Shown here: positions 29,983 through 38,716 of the stretch, one piece after another
Layout: every line of letters starts with the position of its first letter
How positions within the stretch are numbered: position 1 is the first letter of the stretch
Origin: Haloplanus salinarum
Lineage (GTDB): Archaea > Halobacteriota > Halobacteria > Halobacteriales > Haloferacaceae
Length of the DNA: 64,000 nucleotides
Assembly: GCF_024498175.1 (NCBI RefSeq)
Contig: NZ_CP101823.1
Coordinates: forward strand, 2,610,987-2,674,986
Reading direction: 5' to 3'
Made by a program: the position numbers and the translations under genes
Notes under the pieces: model-generated
What the model saw: only the letters and a program-made list of their open reading frames with translations
Databases searched by the model: none
Told to the model about the DNA's origin: nothing

Positions 29983-30548
29983 CGGTCGACCGCCTCCTGT
30001 ACCTCGGCCGCATCGGCCGCTCGCGTCAGGATGTTCGCGAGTTCCCGACAGTCCCTCGCGGAGAGGTTCGCGAGGAGGCTCATCTCGACCGCGTTACCCT
30101 CCTCGAACTGCGCGAAGAAGGCGACGACGCCGGCGTTCACCTGGTCGACGAAGAGCGATACGTCGACGCCGTCCTCGTCCTGATAGAACGTGTGGGGCGT
30201 CTCGAAGCGAGCGAGCCCACCGGCTTCGATAACGGAAGACCCACCGTCTGTCTCGACACTATCGCCGCGATCGACGCCGTCGCCTTCCCGATCGCCGCGA
30301 TCCTCAACGAGCCACGTCGTCGAGCGACCGTTGTGTGACCACTTCTCGGCGTGAAGACCGGCGCGCTCGGCGGCGGCTTCGAGGTTCCGACCGATGCGCC
30401 TCGCGTTCGCGTCGAGGTGTTCGGCGAGGTCGCTACTGTGGAGGTACGCAGTTGAATCGTCTCCGAGCTGTTCATGCAGGAGGGCCGCAAGGTCGTCACG
30501 AAGTTGGTCGGACGGGTACTCGGAGCCGCCCGAGTCGGTGTCCGCCAT
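29979..30548 (-). CDS. First gene of the early-type operon, winged-helix-like protein
   Basis: This protein of about 189 residues starts at ATG 30548, about 27 bases after a TATA-like box, so the transcript is nearly leaderless. An N-terminal helical domain includes LRDDLAALLHEQLGDDSTAYLH and SSDLAEHLDANARRIGRNLEAAAERAG, which looks like a winged helix. A beta segment follows (FYQDEDGVDVSLFVDQV), and a C-terminal helix pair (LSARDCRELANILTRAAD). It has no cysteine ribbons, unlike its neighbours. As operon leader it may be a regulator. The stop overlaps the next start by four bases. Confidence 0.7.
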   Translation of the reverse strand: MADTDSGGSEYPSDQLRDDLAALLHEQLGDDSTAYLHSSDLAEHLDANARRIGRNLEAAAERAGLHAEKWSHNGRSTTWLVEDRGDREGDGVDRGDSVETDGGSSVIEAGGLARFETPHTFYQDEDGVDVSLFVDQVNAGVVAFFAQFEEGNAVEMSLLANLSARDCRELANILTRAADAAEVQEAVDR

Positions 30549-30574
30549 CACGCCGTCCACCCCCGATTTCCTTC

Positions 30575-30583
30575 GATAATATC
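30575..30583 (-). promoter_or_regulatory. TATA-like box of the early-type operon
   Basis: The minus-strand word GATATTATC lies 27-35 bases upstream of the ATG at 30548, a canonical archaeal TATA distance for a leaderless transcript. The eight-gene operon that follows runs down to 26422. The tRNA-Ala gene lies about 145 bases further upstream on the same strand. Confidence 0.5.
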
Positions 30584-30728
30584 GGTGGACTGCGTGGACC
30601 CGGATTCGGTTGCGGAAGTCCTTCGATTCGAACGGCGATTAGTTGCGGCTTCGTCTCCAACGCAGAATACCGTAGTCGCGACGCTACTGCCGCTTATCGG
30701 CGTAGTTCGACAGGAAGAAAGGGGGTAG

Positions 30729-30800
30729 TGGACTCGCCGGGATTCGAACCCGGGGCCTCTTCCTTGCGAAGGAAGCGATCTGCCACTGATCTACGAGCCC
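30729..30800 (-). tRNA. tRNA-Ala (anticodon CGC), element attachment site
   Basis: The reverse complement folds as a tRNA. The acceptor GGGCTCG pairs with CGAGTCC and includes the G3-U70 pair that is the identity element for alanine. The anticodon loop CTTCGCA has anticodon CGC, reading GCG codons. The T-arm is CCGGG-TTCGAAT-CCCGG, the discriminator is A, and no CCA is encoded. The length is 72. It lies 82 bases downstream of the S10 gene on the same strand and is probably transcribed with it. The 3' end carries the 16-base sequence shared with 6234-6249, marking the integration point of the element to its left. The gene itself is intact. Confidence 0.95.
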
Positions 30801-30881
30801 GCACTGTGACCCAGCCGTCGGGCGTACTTGTAAGCTTCTGTTCGGACCGAAAGGGCGATGAAACGCCTTAGCGCCGTGCGA

Positions 30882-31190
30882 TCAGTCTTCGAGGACGATC
30901 TCGATGCTGACGTCGTTCGGCACCTGGATGCGCATGAGCTGACGAAGCGCACGCTCGTCCGCGTCGATGTCGATCAGCCGCTTGTGGACGCGCATCTCCC
31001 AGTGTTCCCAGGTGGCCGTCCCCTCGCCGTCGGGGGACTTCCGCGACGGGACCTCCAGGGTCTTCGTGGGCAGCGGGATCGGTCCGCTGAGGTTGACGCC
31101 CGTCTTGCTCGCGATCTCGCGGACTTCGTCGCAGATGCTGTCGAGATCCTCGGGGCTCGTGCCCGCCAGGCGAACGCGTGCCTGCTGCAT
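30882..31190 (-). CDS. rps10: Ribosomal protein S10 (uS10)
   Basis: This 102-residue small-subunit protein of the head of the 30S ribosome also serves transcription-translation coupling in other prokaryotes. The sequence [20 protein letters not shown], the [18 protein letters not shown] loop and the C-terminal [18 protein letters not shown] match uS10 along its full length. It follows EF-1alpha with adjacent stop and start, the conserved archaeal order, and precedes tRNA-Ala. Confidence 0.96.
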   Translation of the reverse strand: MQQARVRLAGTSPEDLDSICDEVREIASKTGVNLSGPIPLPTKTLEVPSRKSPDGEGTATWEHWEMRVHKRLIDIDADERALRQLMRIQVPNDVSIEIVLED

Positions 31191-32456
31191 CTATCGCTCG
31201 TTGACCGAGAGCACTTTGCCGGCCGCGATGGTCTGACCCATGTCGCGGATGGCGAAGCTCCCGAGTTCCGGAATCTCGGACGACGGCTCGATGCTGAGCG
31301 GCTTCTGCGGTCGAACCGTCACGACGGCAGCGTCGCCGGACTTGATGAAGTCCGGATTCTCCTCGGCGACCTCGCCGCTGGCGGGGTCGAGCTTCTGGTC
31401 GATGGACTCGATGGTACACGCGACCTGCGCCGTGTGGGCGTGGAAGACCGGCGTGTAGCCCGCCGTGATCACGGACGGGTGCTGCATGACGACGACCTGC
31501 GCCTGGAACGTCTCGGCGACCGACGGCGGGTCGTCGGCCGGGCCACAGACGTCGCCACGGCGGATGTCGTCCTTACCGATGCCGCGGACGTTGAATCCGA
31601 CGTTGTCGCCGGGGCCGGCCTCGGGCACCTCTTCGTGGTGCATCTCGATGGTCTTGACCTCGCCACCGACGTCCGAGGGCTGGAACGACACGTTGTCACC
31701 GGTGTTCATGATCCCCGTCTCGACGCGGCCGACCGGGACCGTCCCGATGCCCGAGATGGTGTAGACGTCCTGGATCGGCAGGCGGAGCGGCGCGTCCGTC
31801 GGCGGCTCCGTGGCCGGCAGGTCGTTCAGGGCTTTGAGCAGCGTCGGGCCGTCGAACCAGTCCATGTTGCCGGACTGTTCGGCGACGTTGTCGCCCTCGA
31901 AGGCGGAGATCGGGATGAAGGAGGCGTCCTCCGTACCGAAGCGGACCTGCTTGAGGAGCTGCTTGACCTCCTCGACGACCTCGTTGTAGGTGTCCTCGCT
32001 GTAGTCGACGATGTCCATCTTGTTGACGCCGATGATCAGCTCGTTGATCCCGAGCGTCCGCGCGAGGAAGACGTGCTCGCGCGTCTGGGGCGCGACGCCG
32101 TCGTCGGCCGCGACGACGAGCACCGCGTTGTCGGCCTGGGAGGCCCCCGTGATCATGTTCTTCACGAAGTCACGGTGACCCGGACAGTCGACGATGGTGA
32201 AGAAGTACTCGTCCGTGTCGAACTCCTGGTGGGCGATGTCGATGGTGACACCACGCTCTCGCTCCTCGGCGAGGTTGTCCATGACGTAGGCGAACTCGAA
32301 GCCGCCCTTGCCCTTCTCCTCTGCTTCCTCGCGGTACTGCTCGATCACGTGCTCGGGTACGGACCCTGTCTCGAACAGGAGTCGCCCGACGAGCGTGCTC
32401 TTGCCGTGGTCGACGTGGCCGATGATGGCCAAGTTCTGGTGCGGTTTGTCACTCAT
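31191..32456 (-). CDS. tuf: Elongation factor 1-alpha (EF-Tu homologue)
   Basis: This is a 421-residue GTPase that delivers aminoacyl-tRNA to the ribosome. The G domain shows GHVDHGKST (P loop), DCPGHRDF (G3) and NKMD (G4). Domains 2 and 3 follow at about 225-320 and 325-421, with the GDNVGFN-type and AFHAH-like signatures of the archaeal factor. It is full length, with no insertion. The gene is directly upstream of rps10 with no gap. Its 5' region (32457-32598) includes AT-rich sequence near 32510 where the promoter is expected. Confidence 0.97.
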   Translation of the reverse strand: MSDKPHQNLAIIGHVDHGKSTLVGRLLFETGSVPEHVIEQYREEAEEKGKGGFEFAYVMDNLAEERERGVTIDIAHQEFDTDEYFFTIVDCPGHRDFVKNMITGASQADNAVLVVAADDGVAPQTREHVFLARTLGINELIIGVNKMDIVDYSEDTYNEVVEEVKQLLKQVRFGTEDASFIPISAFEGDNVAEQSGNMDWFDGPTLLKALNDLPATEPPTDAPLRLPIQDVYTISGIGTVPVGRVETGIMNTGDNVSFQPSDVGGEVKTIEMHHEEVPEAGPGDNVGFNVRGIGKDDIRRGDVCGPADDPPSVAETFQAQVVVMQHPSVITAGYTPVFHAHTAQVACTIESIDQKLDPASGEVAEENPDFIKSGDAAVVTVRPQKPLSIEPSSEIPELGSFAIRDMGQTIAAGKVLSVNER

Positions 32457-32598
32457 AGTGGAATCACGCGCTAAGGCGCTTGGTGACGACTATTTGCCGC
32501 GAATCACCTAAAACCATTTCGATACACGCCACAGAGCAGCCCGCCGCTGTCTTGCGGTTCGTGACACCGTACCGCACGACTGCGGGGTGACGGGAGGG

Positions 32599-33552
32599 CT
32601 ACTCCAGTCGGCCCACGTCCGAGAGGATGGCCGTCGCCGTCTCGGGCCCCCCCGCGCCGCGGCCGCTGAGGTGGAGTTGGCCGGCGTTGACCGTCTCGAA
32701 CTGGACGATGTTACGCGTCCCCGTCACCGCCAGGGCGTCGTGCTGGGGGACGAGTCGCGGTCCCACGCGGACGCCGTCGGCCGTCGCCTCGCCGATCAAC
32801 CGGATCGTCCGGCCGTCCTCCGCGGCCAGGTCGAGCGCGCTCGCCGGGATGTCCCGGATGCCTTCGACGTCCGCGTCGGCGAGGCTGTACACTTGCTCTC
32901 CCTCGCCGAGAACGTTCGCCAGGATGACGAACTTCAGCGCCGCGTCCGTCCCCTCCACGTCGAATGCGGGGTCGGCCTCCGCGACGCCCAGGTCCTGTGC
33001 CTCCGCGAGGACGTGTTCGTAGCCAAGTCCCTCGGCGGCCATCCGCGAGAGGATGAAGTTGGCGGTGCCGTTGAGCACGCCACGCGCCGCCGTGATCTGT
33101 CCGGGGCCGAAGTCCGCGATGGTCGAGAGGATGGGGATGGCGCCGCCGACCGCCGCCTCGAACTGGACCGTGCCCGCACTCTCGGCGTCGAGTGCCATCA
33201 GGTCCGCGTACCGCTCCGCGACGGGACCCTTGTTCGCCAGGACGGCGTGTCGGTCGCGTTCGAGCGCCGCCTCGACGTGCGAGAAGCCGGGTTCGGCGTC
33301 GCCGAGCGTCGTCGGCGTCGCCTCGACTAGGACGTCGTACTCCGCGGCCAGCGCGTCCTCGGGGTCGGCCGATCCGACGACGCCCTCCGCCTCCTTGCGG
33401 TCGAAGACAGTCTCCGCGTCGAGTCCGCCGGGGTCGACCGCCGCCGACCGTGAGTCCGCGACGGCCGTCACGGCGTGGCCGTACTCCGGGGCGAGTTCGA
33501 CCACCGAGCGGCCGACGGCGCCGACGCCGATCACCGCGAGTCGGAGGCTCAT
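32599..33552 (-). CDS. hom: Homoserine dehydrogenase
   Basis: This 317-residue enzyme reduces aspartate semialdehyde to homoserine with NAD(P)H, the branch point to threonine and methionine. It has an N-terminal Rossmann motif VIGVGAVGRSVVEL, an ANKGPVA segment near residue 108 (catalytic region), a substrate domain with FEAAVGGAIPIL and the GTANFILSRM motif, and a C-terminal dimer part. It lacks the C-terminal ACT domain of longer enzymes. An ACT protein is encoded just upstream with a four-base overlap, which may supply amino-acid feedback control in trans. Confidence 0.93.
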   Translation of the reverse strand: MSLRLAVIGVGAVGRSVVELAPEYGHAVTAVADSRSAAVDPGGLDAETVFDRKEAEGVVGSADPEDALAAEYDVLVEATPTTLGDAEPGFSHVEAALERDRHAVLANKGPVAERYADLMALDAESAGTVQFEAAVGGAIPILSTIADFGPGQITAARGVLNGTANFILSRMAAEGLGYEHVLAEAQDLGVAEADPAFDVEGTDAALKFVILANVLGEGEQVYSLADADVEGIRDIPASALDLAAEDGRTIRLIGEATADGVRVGPRLVPQHDALAVTGTRNIVQFETVNAGQLHLSGRGAGGPETATAILSDVGRLE

Positions 33553-34136
33553 TCCGCCACCCCCACCAGCGGTTCGATCACGTCGAGGTCCTTCTCGTCG
33601 GCGACCTGCCGGACGTGCTCGAACACCTCGTCGGACCTGCCGGTCCGGGTCGCCAGCCTGAGACGCGCGCTGGAGGCGCCGCTACGGCCCTCGGGCGCCG
33701 AGAGCGACAGGTCCGCGAGCGCCGCGTCGGTGCTCGATTCGATCCGCTGGAGCGTATCCGAGAGGTCGGTGTCGACGATGTCGCCGACCAGCAACAGCGT
33801 CAGTTCCTCACCGTACCGCTCGGCACCCGCCTGAATGACGTTGACCCCCTCCGCGCGGAGGGCGTCGACGATGGTCTCGAACCGATCCGGCGGGCACTCG
33901 ACGTCCACCTCGACGGGGATGTGTCCCCGCGGGGTGAGGTTCCCCCGCTCGTGGAATATCGAGAGGAGGTTCCCGCCGTTCTCGGAGATGGGGTGGAGCG
34001 CCGACAGCAGTTCGCCGGGCTTGTCGACGAGTTCCAACCGGATCGTATGGGTCTGTGGACGCTCGCCGCCGTCCGTCCGTTCTCCGTCCACGTCGTCGGT
34101 GACGGCCTCGGTCTCCGCGTCGCCCGCGTCGACCAT
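33549..34136 (-). CDS. ACT-domain regulatory protein paired with homoserine dehydrogenase
   Basis: This is a 195-residue protein. After an acidic N-terminus of about 30 residues, an ACT domain is visible (LELVDKPGELLSALHPISEN, then a GNLLSIFHERG turn), followed by a second, less conserved part (ELTLLLVGDIVDTDLSDTLQ) with a similar strand pattern. ACT domains bind amino acids. The stop overlaps the start of hom by four bases (ATGA), so the two are co-translated, and this protein probably regulates Hom. Which amino acid binds is not evident. Confidence 0.8.
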   Translation of the reverse strand: MVDAGDAETEAVTDDVDGERTDGGERPQTHTIRLELVDKPGELLSALHPISENGGNLLSIFHERGNLTPRGHIPVEVDVECPPDRFETIVDALRAEGVNVIQAGAERYGEELTLLLVGDIVDTDLSDTLQRIESSTDAALADLSLSAPEGRSGASSARLRLATRTGRSDEVFEHVRQVADEKDLDVIEPLVGVAE

Positions 34137-34305
34137 TCAGGCCGTCACCCCCGCGGCACGTCCCGTCGACGCAATAATTGTAATCGGCGACGGGGAGGGG
34201 CCGCGGGGTAGCTCCGTGCCGACACGTCGACTGCCGGTGTTCGTGCCGCGAGGCATGGTACACACTGTGCCGGTGGGGTATAAGATTGCATCGGTCGCGG
34301 ACGAT

Positions 34306-35499
34306 TCAGACCGTGGACGACTGTGCGGGGGCCGCGGCATCGTCGTCCGCCATTTCGACTGCGGCCGGGACTGCGGCCCGGTCGTGGACGAGCCGAACGA
34401 CGGTTCGCTCGCCGTCGGTGTCGAAACACAGATCCCCGCCGGCGGCCTCCGCGACCGATCGGGCGACCCAGAGGCCGAGCCCGCTCCCGTGTTTGAGCTG
34501 TGTGATCTCCTCCTCACCCGAGATGACGACGCGTTCGTCCGCGGGGACGCCCGGGCCGTCGTCCGCGACGTCGATCCGAACGGCCCCGTCGTCGGCGGTG
34601 TCGGCGCTGACGTGGACCTCCGAGCCGCCGTGTTCGACCGCGTTCTCGACGAGTTCGGCGAGTGCCCGTTCGATGCTGTCGTCGGCCCAGATCCACAGGT
34701 CTCGCGGCACGTCGACGGCGACCTCCGCCCCGTCGGCCGCCGAGACGTCGTCGACGGCGTCCGTGGCGACGTCGTGGACGTTCAGCCGTGCGTTCGGCGA
34801 CGACCGCCGATCCAACGCCTCGACCATCGCCTTGGTCTTGTCGGCGAGTCCCCCCACCTCCCGGGAACGCCGGCTGAGCGTCTCGGCGGTCTCGGCGAGC
34901 GACGGGTCGTCCAACTCGGCCGCCAGCTGACGTGATTGACCGATCAACACGGTCGCGTCGTTCCGGAGGTTGTGCCGGAGGACGCGGCTCAACACGGCGA
35001 ACTTCTCGCGTTCGCGCGCCAGTTGCTCCGCACGCACTCGCCTGGCGTCGTGGACGCCGATGATGACGTGGGCGGCGGCGCTGATCGCGAGGACGTTCCC
35101 CGCCGCCAGCGCGTCGGCCGGCGTGACGGTCCCGAGCGCGCCGCGGTAGACGCCGTGTGCGAGCAGGACGGTCCCGAGGACCACGAGCCCGAGGAAGTTC
35201 CACGTGGCGATCCGAACCGCGTTGGGCGTCGAGAAGTCACTCCGATACAGCAGGACGCCGGCGGCGACCAGGCCGAGACAGACGAGCGTCCCCAGGACCG
35301 CTAACCCGGCCCCGACGATCGGTTGGGATCCCACCAGAAACGGCGCCAGGTTCGGAACGAACAGCGCGACGCCGGTCAGACCGACGACCGCACACGAACC
35401 GAGCCGGGCCAGCCGTTCCCGGCGCCGCCCCTCGGCGGTCGGTCCCGGGCCGAACAGTCGAACGAGTGCTCGGTCGATGCGGGCGAGTACTCCTGTCAT
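34306..35499 (-). CDS. Membrane histidine kinase
   Basis: This is a 397-residue sensor kinase. Four membrane helices fill about 30-155 (for example VGAGLAVLGTLVCLGLVAAGV and FLGLVVLGTVLLAHGVY). A coiled linker and a dimerisation box with the phospho-His in RVLRHNLRND follow. An HATPase domain then shows the N box (ALAELVENAVEHGG), G1 (DVADDGPGVPADE) and G2 (HGSGLGLWVARSV). The start at 35499 (MTGVLARIDRALVRL) is chosen; an ATG nine codons upstream (35526) is possible. No response regulator lies beside it, as is usual in haloarchaea. The sensed signal is unknown. Confidence 0.88.
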   Translation of the reverse strand: MTGVLARIDRALVRLFGPGPTAEGRRRERLARLGSCAVVGLTGVALFVPNLAPFLVGSQPIVGAGLAVLGTLVCLGLVAAGVLLYRSDFSTPNAVRIATWNFLGLVVLGTVLLAHGVYRGALGTVTPADALAAGNVLAISAAAHVIIGVHDARRVRAEQLAREREKFAVLSRVLRHNLRNDATVLIGQSRQLAAELDDPSLAETAETLSRRSREVGGLADKTKAMVEALDRRSSPNARLNVHDVATDAVDDVSAADGAEVAVDVPRDLWIWADDSIERALAELVENAVEHGGSEVHVSADTADDGAVRIDVADDGPGVPADERVVISGEEEITQLKHGSGLGLWVARSVAEAAGGDLCFDTDGERTVVRLVHDRAAVPAAVEMADDDAAAPAQSSTV

Positions 35500-35597
35500 C
35501 GGCGGAGCAAGGCAGAGACGGGTCATGAACCTGTCCGCCGAGTTATCGTCGTTGAGAGAAGAAGGGCGGCCGACGGCGTAGTCGACCGACTGCGCCG

Positions 35598-37787
35598 TTA
35601 GATGTAGTCGACCGACGGCGGCAGTTCCAGCTTCATACCCTTGCGCTCGCGGATCTCTTCGATCAGGTCCGGCTGGAGGTTGTCGGCGAGCACGCGGAAG
35701 CCGGCGTTCTCGGTGTTCCACGACGCGCGACCCTCGGTGGCGCTCCGGATGTCCGAGGAGAAGCCGATCATCTCCTCGACGGGCGCGATACCCTCGATGA
35801 CCATGAGGTCACCCTCCTGGTACATGTCGTCGACGCGGCCACGGCGGCCCTGGATTTCGCCGGAGGCCGCACCCATGTGCTCCGAGGGGACGTCGATGCG
35901 GACGTCCTGGATGGGTTCGAGCAGGCGGATCTCGCCGTCGATGAGCGCGCGGTGGACGGCCTCCCGGACCGCGGGGATGACCTGTGCCGGACCGCGGTGG
36001 ATGGTGTCCTCGTGGAGCTTCGCGTCGTGAAGCCGGATGAGCGCACCCTGCACGGGTTCGGCCGCGAGCGGGCCGTCGTCCAGGGCTTCTTCGAGCCCCT
36101 CGACGACGAGTTCCATCGTCTCGTTGAGGTGCTGGATCCCCTTCGTGTCGTCGATGAGGATGTTCGTCCCGTGGATGTGCTCCACGTTCTGGGAGGTGTC
36201 CTTGTCCATGCCGGCCTCCTGCAGCGCCTCGCGGCGCTCCAGTTCGGGCATGTCCATCGAGACGTTCCCGAGCTGGATCTCGTCGACGATATCGTCGCTC
36301 AGGGGCTCGACCGTGATGTAGAACTTGTTGTGGCGGTTCGGCGAGACGCCCTCGACCTCGCCGGAGGCCTCCTGGGGTGCCTCGCGGTAGACGACGATCG
36401 GTTCGCCGGTGTTGATCGGGATACCCTGGTTGCGCTCGATGCGCTGACCGATGACTTCGAGGTGGAGTTCGCCCTGGCCGGAGATGAGGTGTTCGCCGGT
36501 CTCCTCGTTGATCTCGACCTGAATCGTCGGGTCCTCCTTGGCGACCTGCTGGAGCGTCTCGATGAGCTTCGGCAGGTCGTCCATGTTCCGGGCCTCGACG
36601 CTCTTCGTGATGACCGGTTCGCTGATATGTTCGATGGACTCGAACGGCGTCATCTCGACGCTCGACACCGTGGAACCGGCGATAGCGTCCTTGAGTCCGG
36701 TGACGGCGGCGATGTTGCCCGCAGGGACGCGCTCCACTTCCTCGCGCTCGCCGCCCATGTAGATGCCGACGCTCTGGACGCGGTTCTGCCGAGCGGTGCC
36801 CGAGACGTACAGCTCTTGGCCCTTCTCGATAGTGCCGGAGAAGACACGCCCCGCGGCGATCTCGCCGGCGTGGGGGTCGATCCCGATGTCCGTGACCATC
36901 AGGACGAGTTCGCCGTCCTCGTCGACCAGCCGCATCGTCTCCGCGAGGTCGGACTCCGCGTCGCCGCGCCAGATGCGCGGGATACGACGGGGCTGGGCGT
37001 TCAGCGGGTTCGGGAAGTGCTCACACACCATGTCGAGGACGACGTCGGAGAGCGGCGTCCGCTCGTGGAGTTCCTGCCGCTTGTCCGCGCGTTCGAGGTC
37101 GATGATGTCGCCGAAGTCCATGCCCGTCCGCTGCATCGAGGGCATGGACACGCCCCACTTGTACAGCGCGGAGCCGAACCCGACCGTGCCGTCCTCGACG
37201 CCGACGGTCCAGTCCTCGGTGATGTCGTCCATCTCCTCGGTCATGCCACGGATGAGTTCGTTCACGTCGTGGATGACCGACAGGAGTCGGTCCTGCATCT
37301 CCTGGGGGCCCTCCTGCAGTTCGGAGATGAGTCGGTCGACCTTGTTGATGAACAGCGTCGGCTTGACGCCCTCGCGGAGCGCCTGTCGGAGCACCGTCTC
37401 CGTCTGGGGCATGGCGCCCTCGACGGCGTCGACGACCACGAGCGCACCGTCGACGGCGCGCATCGCTCGGGTCACGTCGCCACCGAAGTCGACGTGGCCG
37501 GGGGTGTCGATCAGGTTGATCAGGTGGTTGTCACCCTCGTACTCGTGGGTCATCGAGACGTTCGCGGCGTCGATGGTGATGCCGCGTTCCTGCTCGTCTT
37601 CCTCCGTGTCCATCGCGAGCTGTTCGCCCGCGGTGTCCTGGGAGATCATGCCCGCACCGGCGAGCAGGTTGTCCGTCAGCGTCGTCTTGCCGTGATCGAC
37701 GTGAGCGGCGATGGCGATGTTCCGGATGTTCTCCGGTTTGTCCATCAGCCGTTCACATTCTTGTACGATCTTCTTTCGTCGGCCCAT
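35598..37787 (-). CDS. fusA: Elongation factor 2 (EF-G homologue)
   Basis: This is a 729-residue translocation GTPase. N-terminal [13 protein letters not shown] (P loop), [12 protein letters not shown] (G3) and INKVDRLI (G4) are followed by domain II ([17 protein letters not shown]), domain III, and domains IV-V with [11 protein letters not shown], the [10 protein letters not shown] region and the [15 protein letters not shown] segment. The C-terminus PPSVDYI is typical. Domain IV carries the His modified to diphthamide in archaea, although I did not assign its position. It is full length without intein or frameshift. It is part of the str cluster, separated from S7 here by two inserted genes. 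Confidence 0.97.
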   Translation of the reverse strand: MGRRKKIVQECERLMDKPENIRNIAIAAHVDHGKTTLTDNLLAGAGMISQDTAGEQLAMDTEEDEQERGITIDAANVSMTHEYEGDNHLINLIDTPGHVDFGGDVTRAMRAVDGALVVVDAVEGAMPQTETVLRQALREGVKPTLFINKVDRLISELQEGPQEMQDRLLSVIHDVNELIRGMTEEMDDITEDWTVGVEDGTVGFGSALYKWGVSMPSMQRTGMDFGDIIDLERADKRQELHERTPLSDVVLDMVCEHFPNPLNAQPRRIPRIWRGDAESDLAETMRLVDEDGELVLMVTDIGIDPHAGEIAAGRVFSGTIEKGQELYVSGTARQNRVQSVGIYMGGEREEVERVPAGNIAAVTGLKDAIAGSTVSSVEMTPFESIEHISEPVITKSVEARNMDDLPKLIETLQQVAKEDPTIQVEINEETGEHLISGQGELHLEVIGQRIERNQGIPINTGEPIVVYREAPQEASGEVEGVSPNRHNKFYITVEPLSDDIVDEIQLGNVSMDMPELERREALQEAGMDKDTSQNVEHIHGTNILIDDTKGIQHLNETMELVVEGLEEALDDGPLAAEPVQGALIRLHDAKLHEDTIHRGPAQVIPAVREAVHRALIDGEIRLLEPIQDVRIDVPSEHMGAASGEIQGRRGRVDDMYQEGDLMVIEGIAPVEEMIGFSSDIRSATEGRASWNTENAGFRVLADNLQPDLIEEIRERKGMKLELPPSVDYI

Positions 37788-37951
37788 TACAGTCCCATAC
37801 CGCCAGGAGGGTCAAAAGGGTAGTGCTTTGCCGGCAACGAAACCGCCGATTTCCGGCGGTTAGCCCCGCGTGTTACGTGATACCACGAGTCGGCTCGTCG
37901 GACGCCCGGACCGCAACCGTCTTACCGGTCTGACCCGTGATAACGGTAAGC

Positions 37952-38716
37952 ATGGACGTACGCGTAGGGGCGGGCGCGCCACCGGACCCGTTTCTCGGCG
38001 CCGCCGACCTGCTCGCCACCGAACACGACCTGGATCGACCCGTTCGCGTCCGCGTCCGGGACGACCCGGACGAGCGGACCTGGACCGCACACTACGACGA
38101 CCACCACGTGCTCAACATCTCCCGGCAGGCCGCCACGAGCGCCATGGCGCGGGAACTCGCCCTCCACGAACTCGCCCACATGGTCCGGTACGAACAGGGC
38201 CACGCCTCCCACACGCAGTCGACGGACGAGGCGCTCTTTCTCGCGCTCTCCGGCCGCGACGTCGAACGCCGGAAGCTGACCCACTGCTATCAGATCGCCA
38301 ACCACATGCGCGACATCTACGCCGACGACATCACCCTCTCGGTGGCGCCGGCGGCCAAACTCGTCCAGTTTCTGGAGTCACAGCTCGCGGCCGCCGTCGC
38401 CGACGCCCCCGGCCCCGGTCCCACCGGCGCGGCCGCCGACTCCCGTCGCGTCTCCGTCGGCGCCGACCCCGACATCACCGCCGTCAACGCCGCCTTCGCC
38501 CTCGCCTTGGTCGAGCGCCACGGCCTGATCGACGCCGAACACCGCCTGTACGACCTGGCGCGGGCCGCCGCCGCCGACGCCCCGACCGTCGGGATGGAGA
38601 CGTTCAAACGCCTCTTTCGCACCCTCGGCGAGGACCCAAGCGAGAGCGACTTCCGTCGCGACCTGGTGACGGCGACCCGGGAGTACGCCCTCGACGCGGG
38701 GCGGGCGGCCGACTAG
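37952..38716 (+). CDS. DUF5781-type protein with HExxH-like motif
   Basis: This is a 254-residue protein. A HELAH motif in ARELALHELAHMVRYEQGHA is typical of a zinc metallopeptidase or of a related inactive fold. DALFLALSGRD and THCYQIANHMRDIYADDI follow and could supply the third ligand. The C-terminal half is helical, with an Ala/Pro-rich linker (DAPGPGPTGAAADSRR) in between. It starts at ATG 37952 (MDVRVGAGAPPDP), and its stop overlaps the convergent alcohol dehydrogenase stop region. Commonly found next to EF-2 in haloarchaea and annotated DUF5781. No substrate is known. Confidence 0.75.
   Translation: MDVRVGAGAPPDPFLGAADLLATEHDLDRPVRVRVRDDPDERTWTAHYDDHHVLNISRQAATSAMARELALHELAHMVRYEQGHASHTQSTDEALFLALSGRDVERRKLTHCYQIANHMRDIYADDITLSVAPAAKLVQFLESQLAAAVADAPGPGPTGAAADSRRVSVGADPDITAVNAAFALALVERHGLIDAEHRLYDLARAAAADAPTVGMETFKRLFRTLGEDPSESDFRRDLVTATREYALDAGRAAD

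Larger units (their letters stand above)
6234..30742. mobile_element. Integrated element of about 24.5 kb in tRNA-Ala(CGC)
   Basis: A 16-base direct repeat at 6234-6249 and 30727-30742 bounds the segment. The right copy is the 3' end of tRNA-Ala(CGC), and a tyrosine recombinase gene ends next to the left copy. Inside are repressor-like genes, small zinc proteins, a large winged-helix protein, a long membrane-protein operon with an ATPase, and accessory genes of deviant base composition. None of the usual tailed-virus genes (terminase, portal, major capsid, tail) can be recognised. The element splits the conserved chromosome between the str/rpo cluster and unrelated genes. It is either a provirus with a membrane-based particle or a conjugative/vesicle-borne plasmid. 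The exact left boundary could be any of the three motif copies. Confidence 0.8.
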
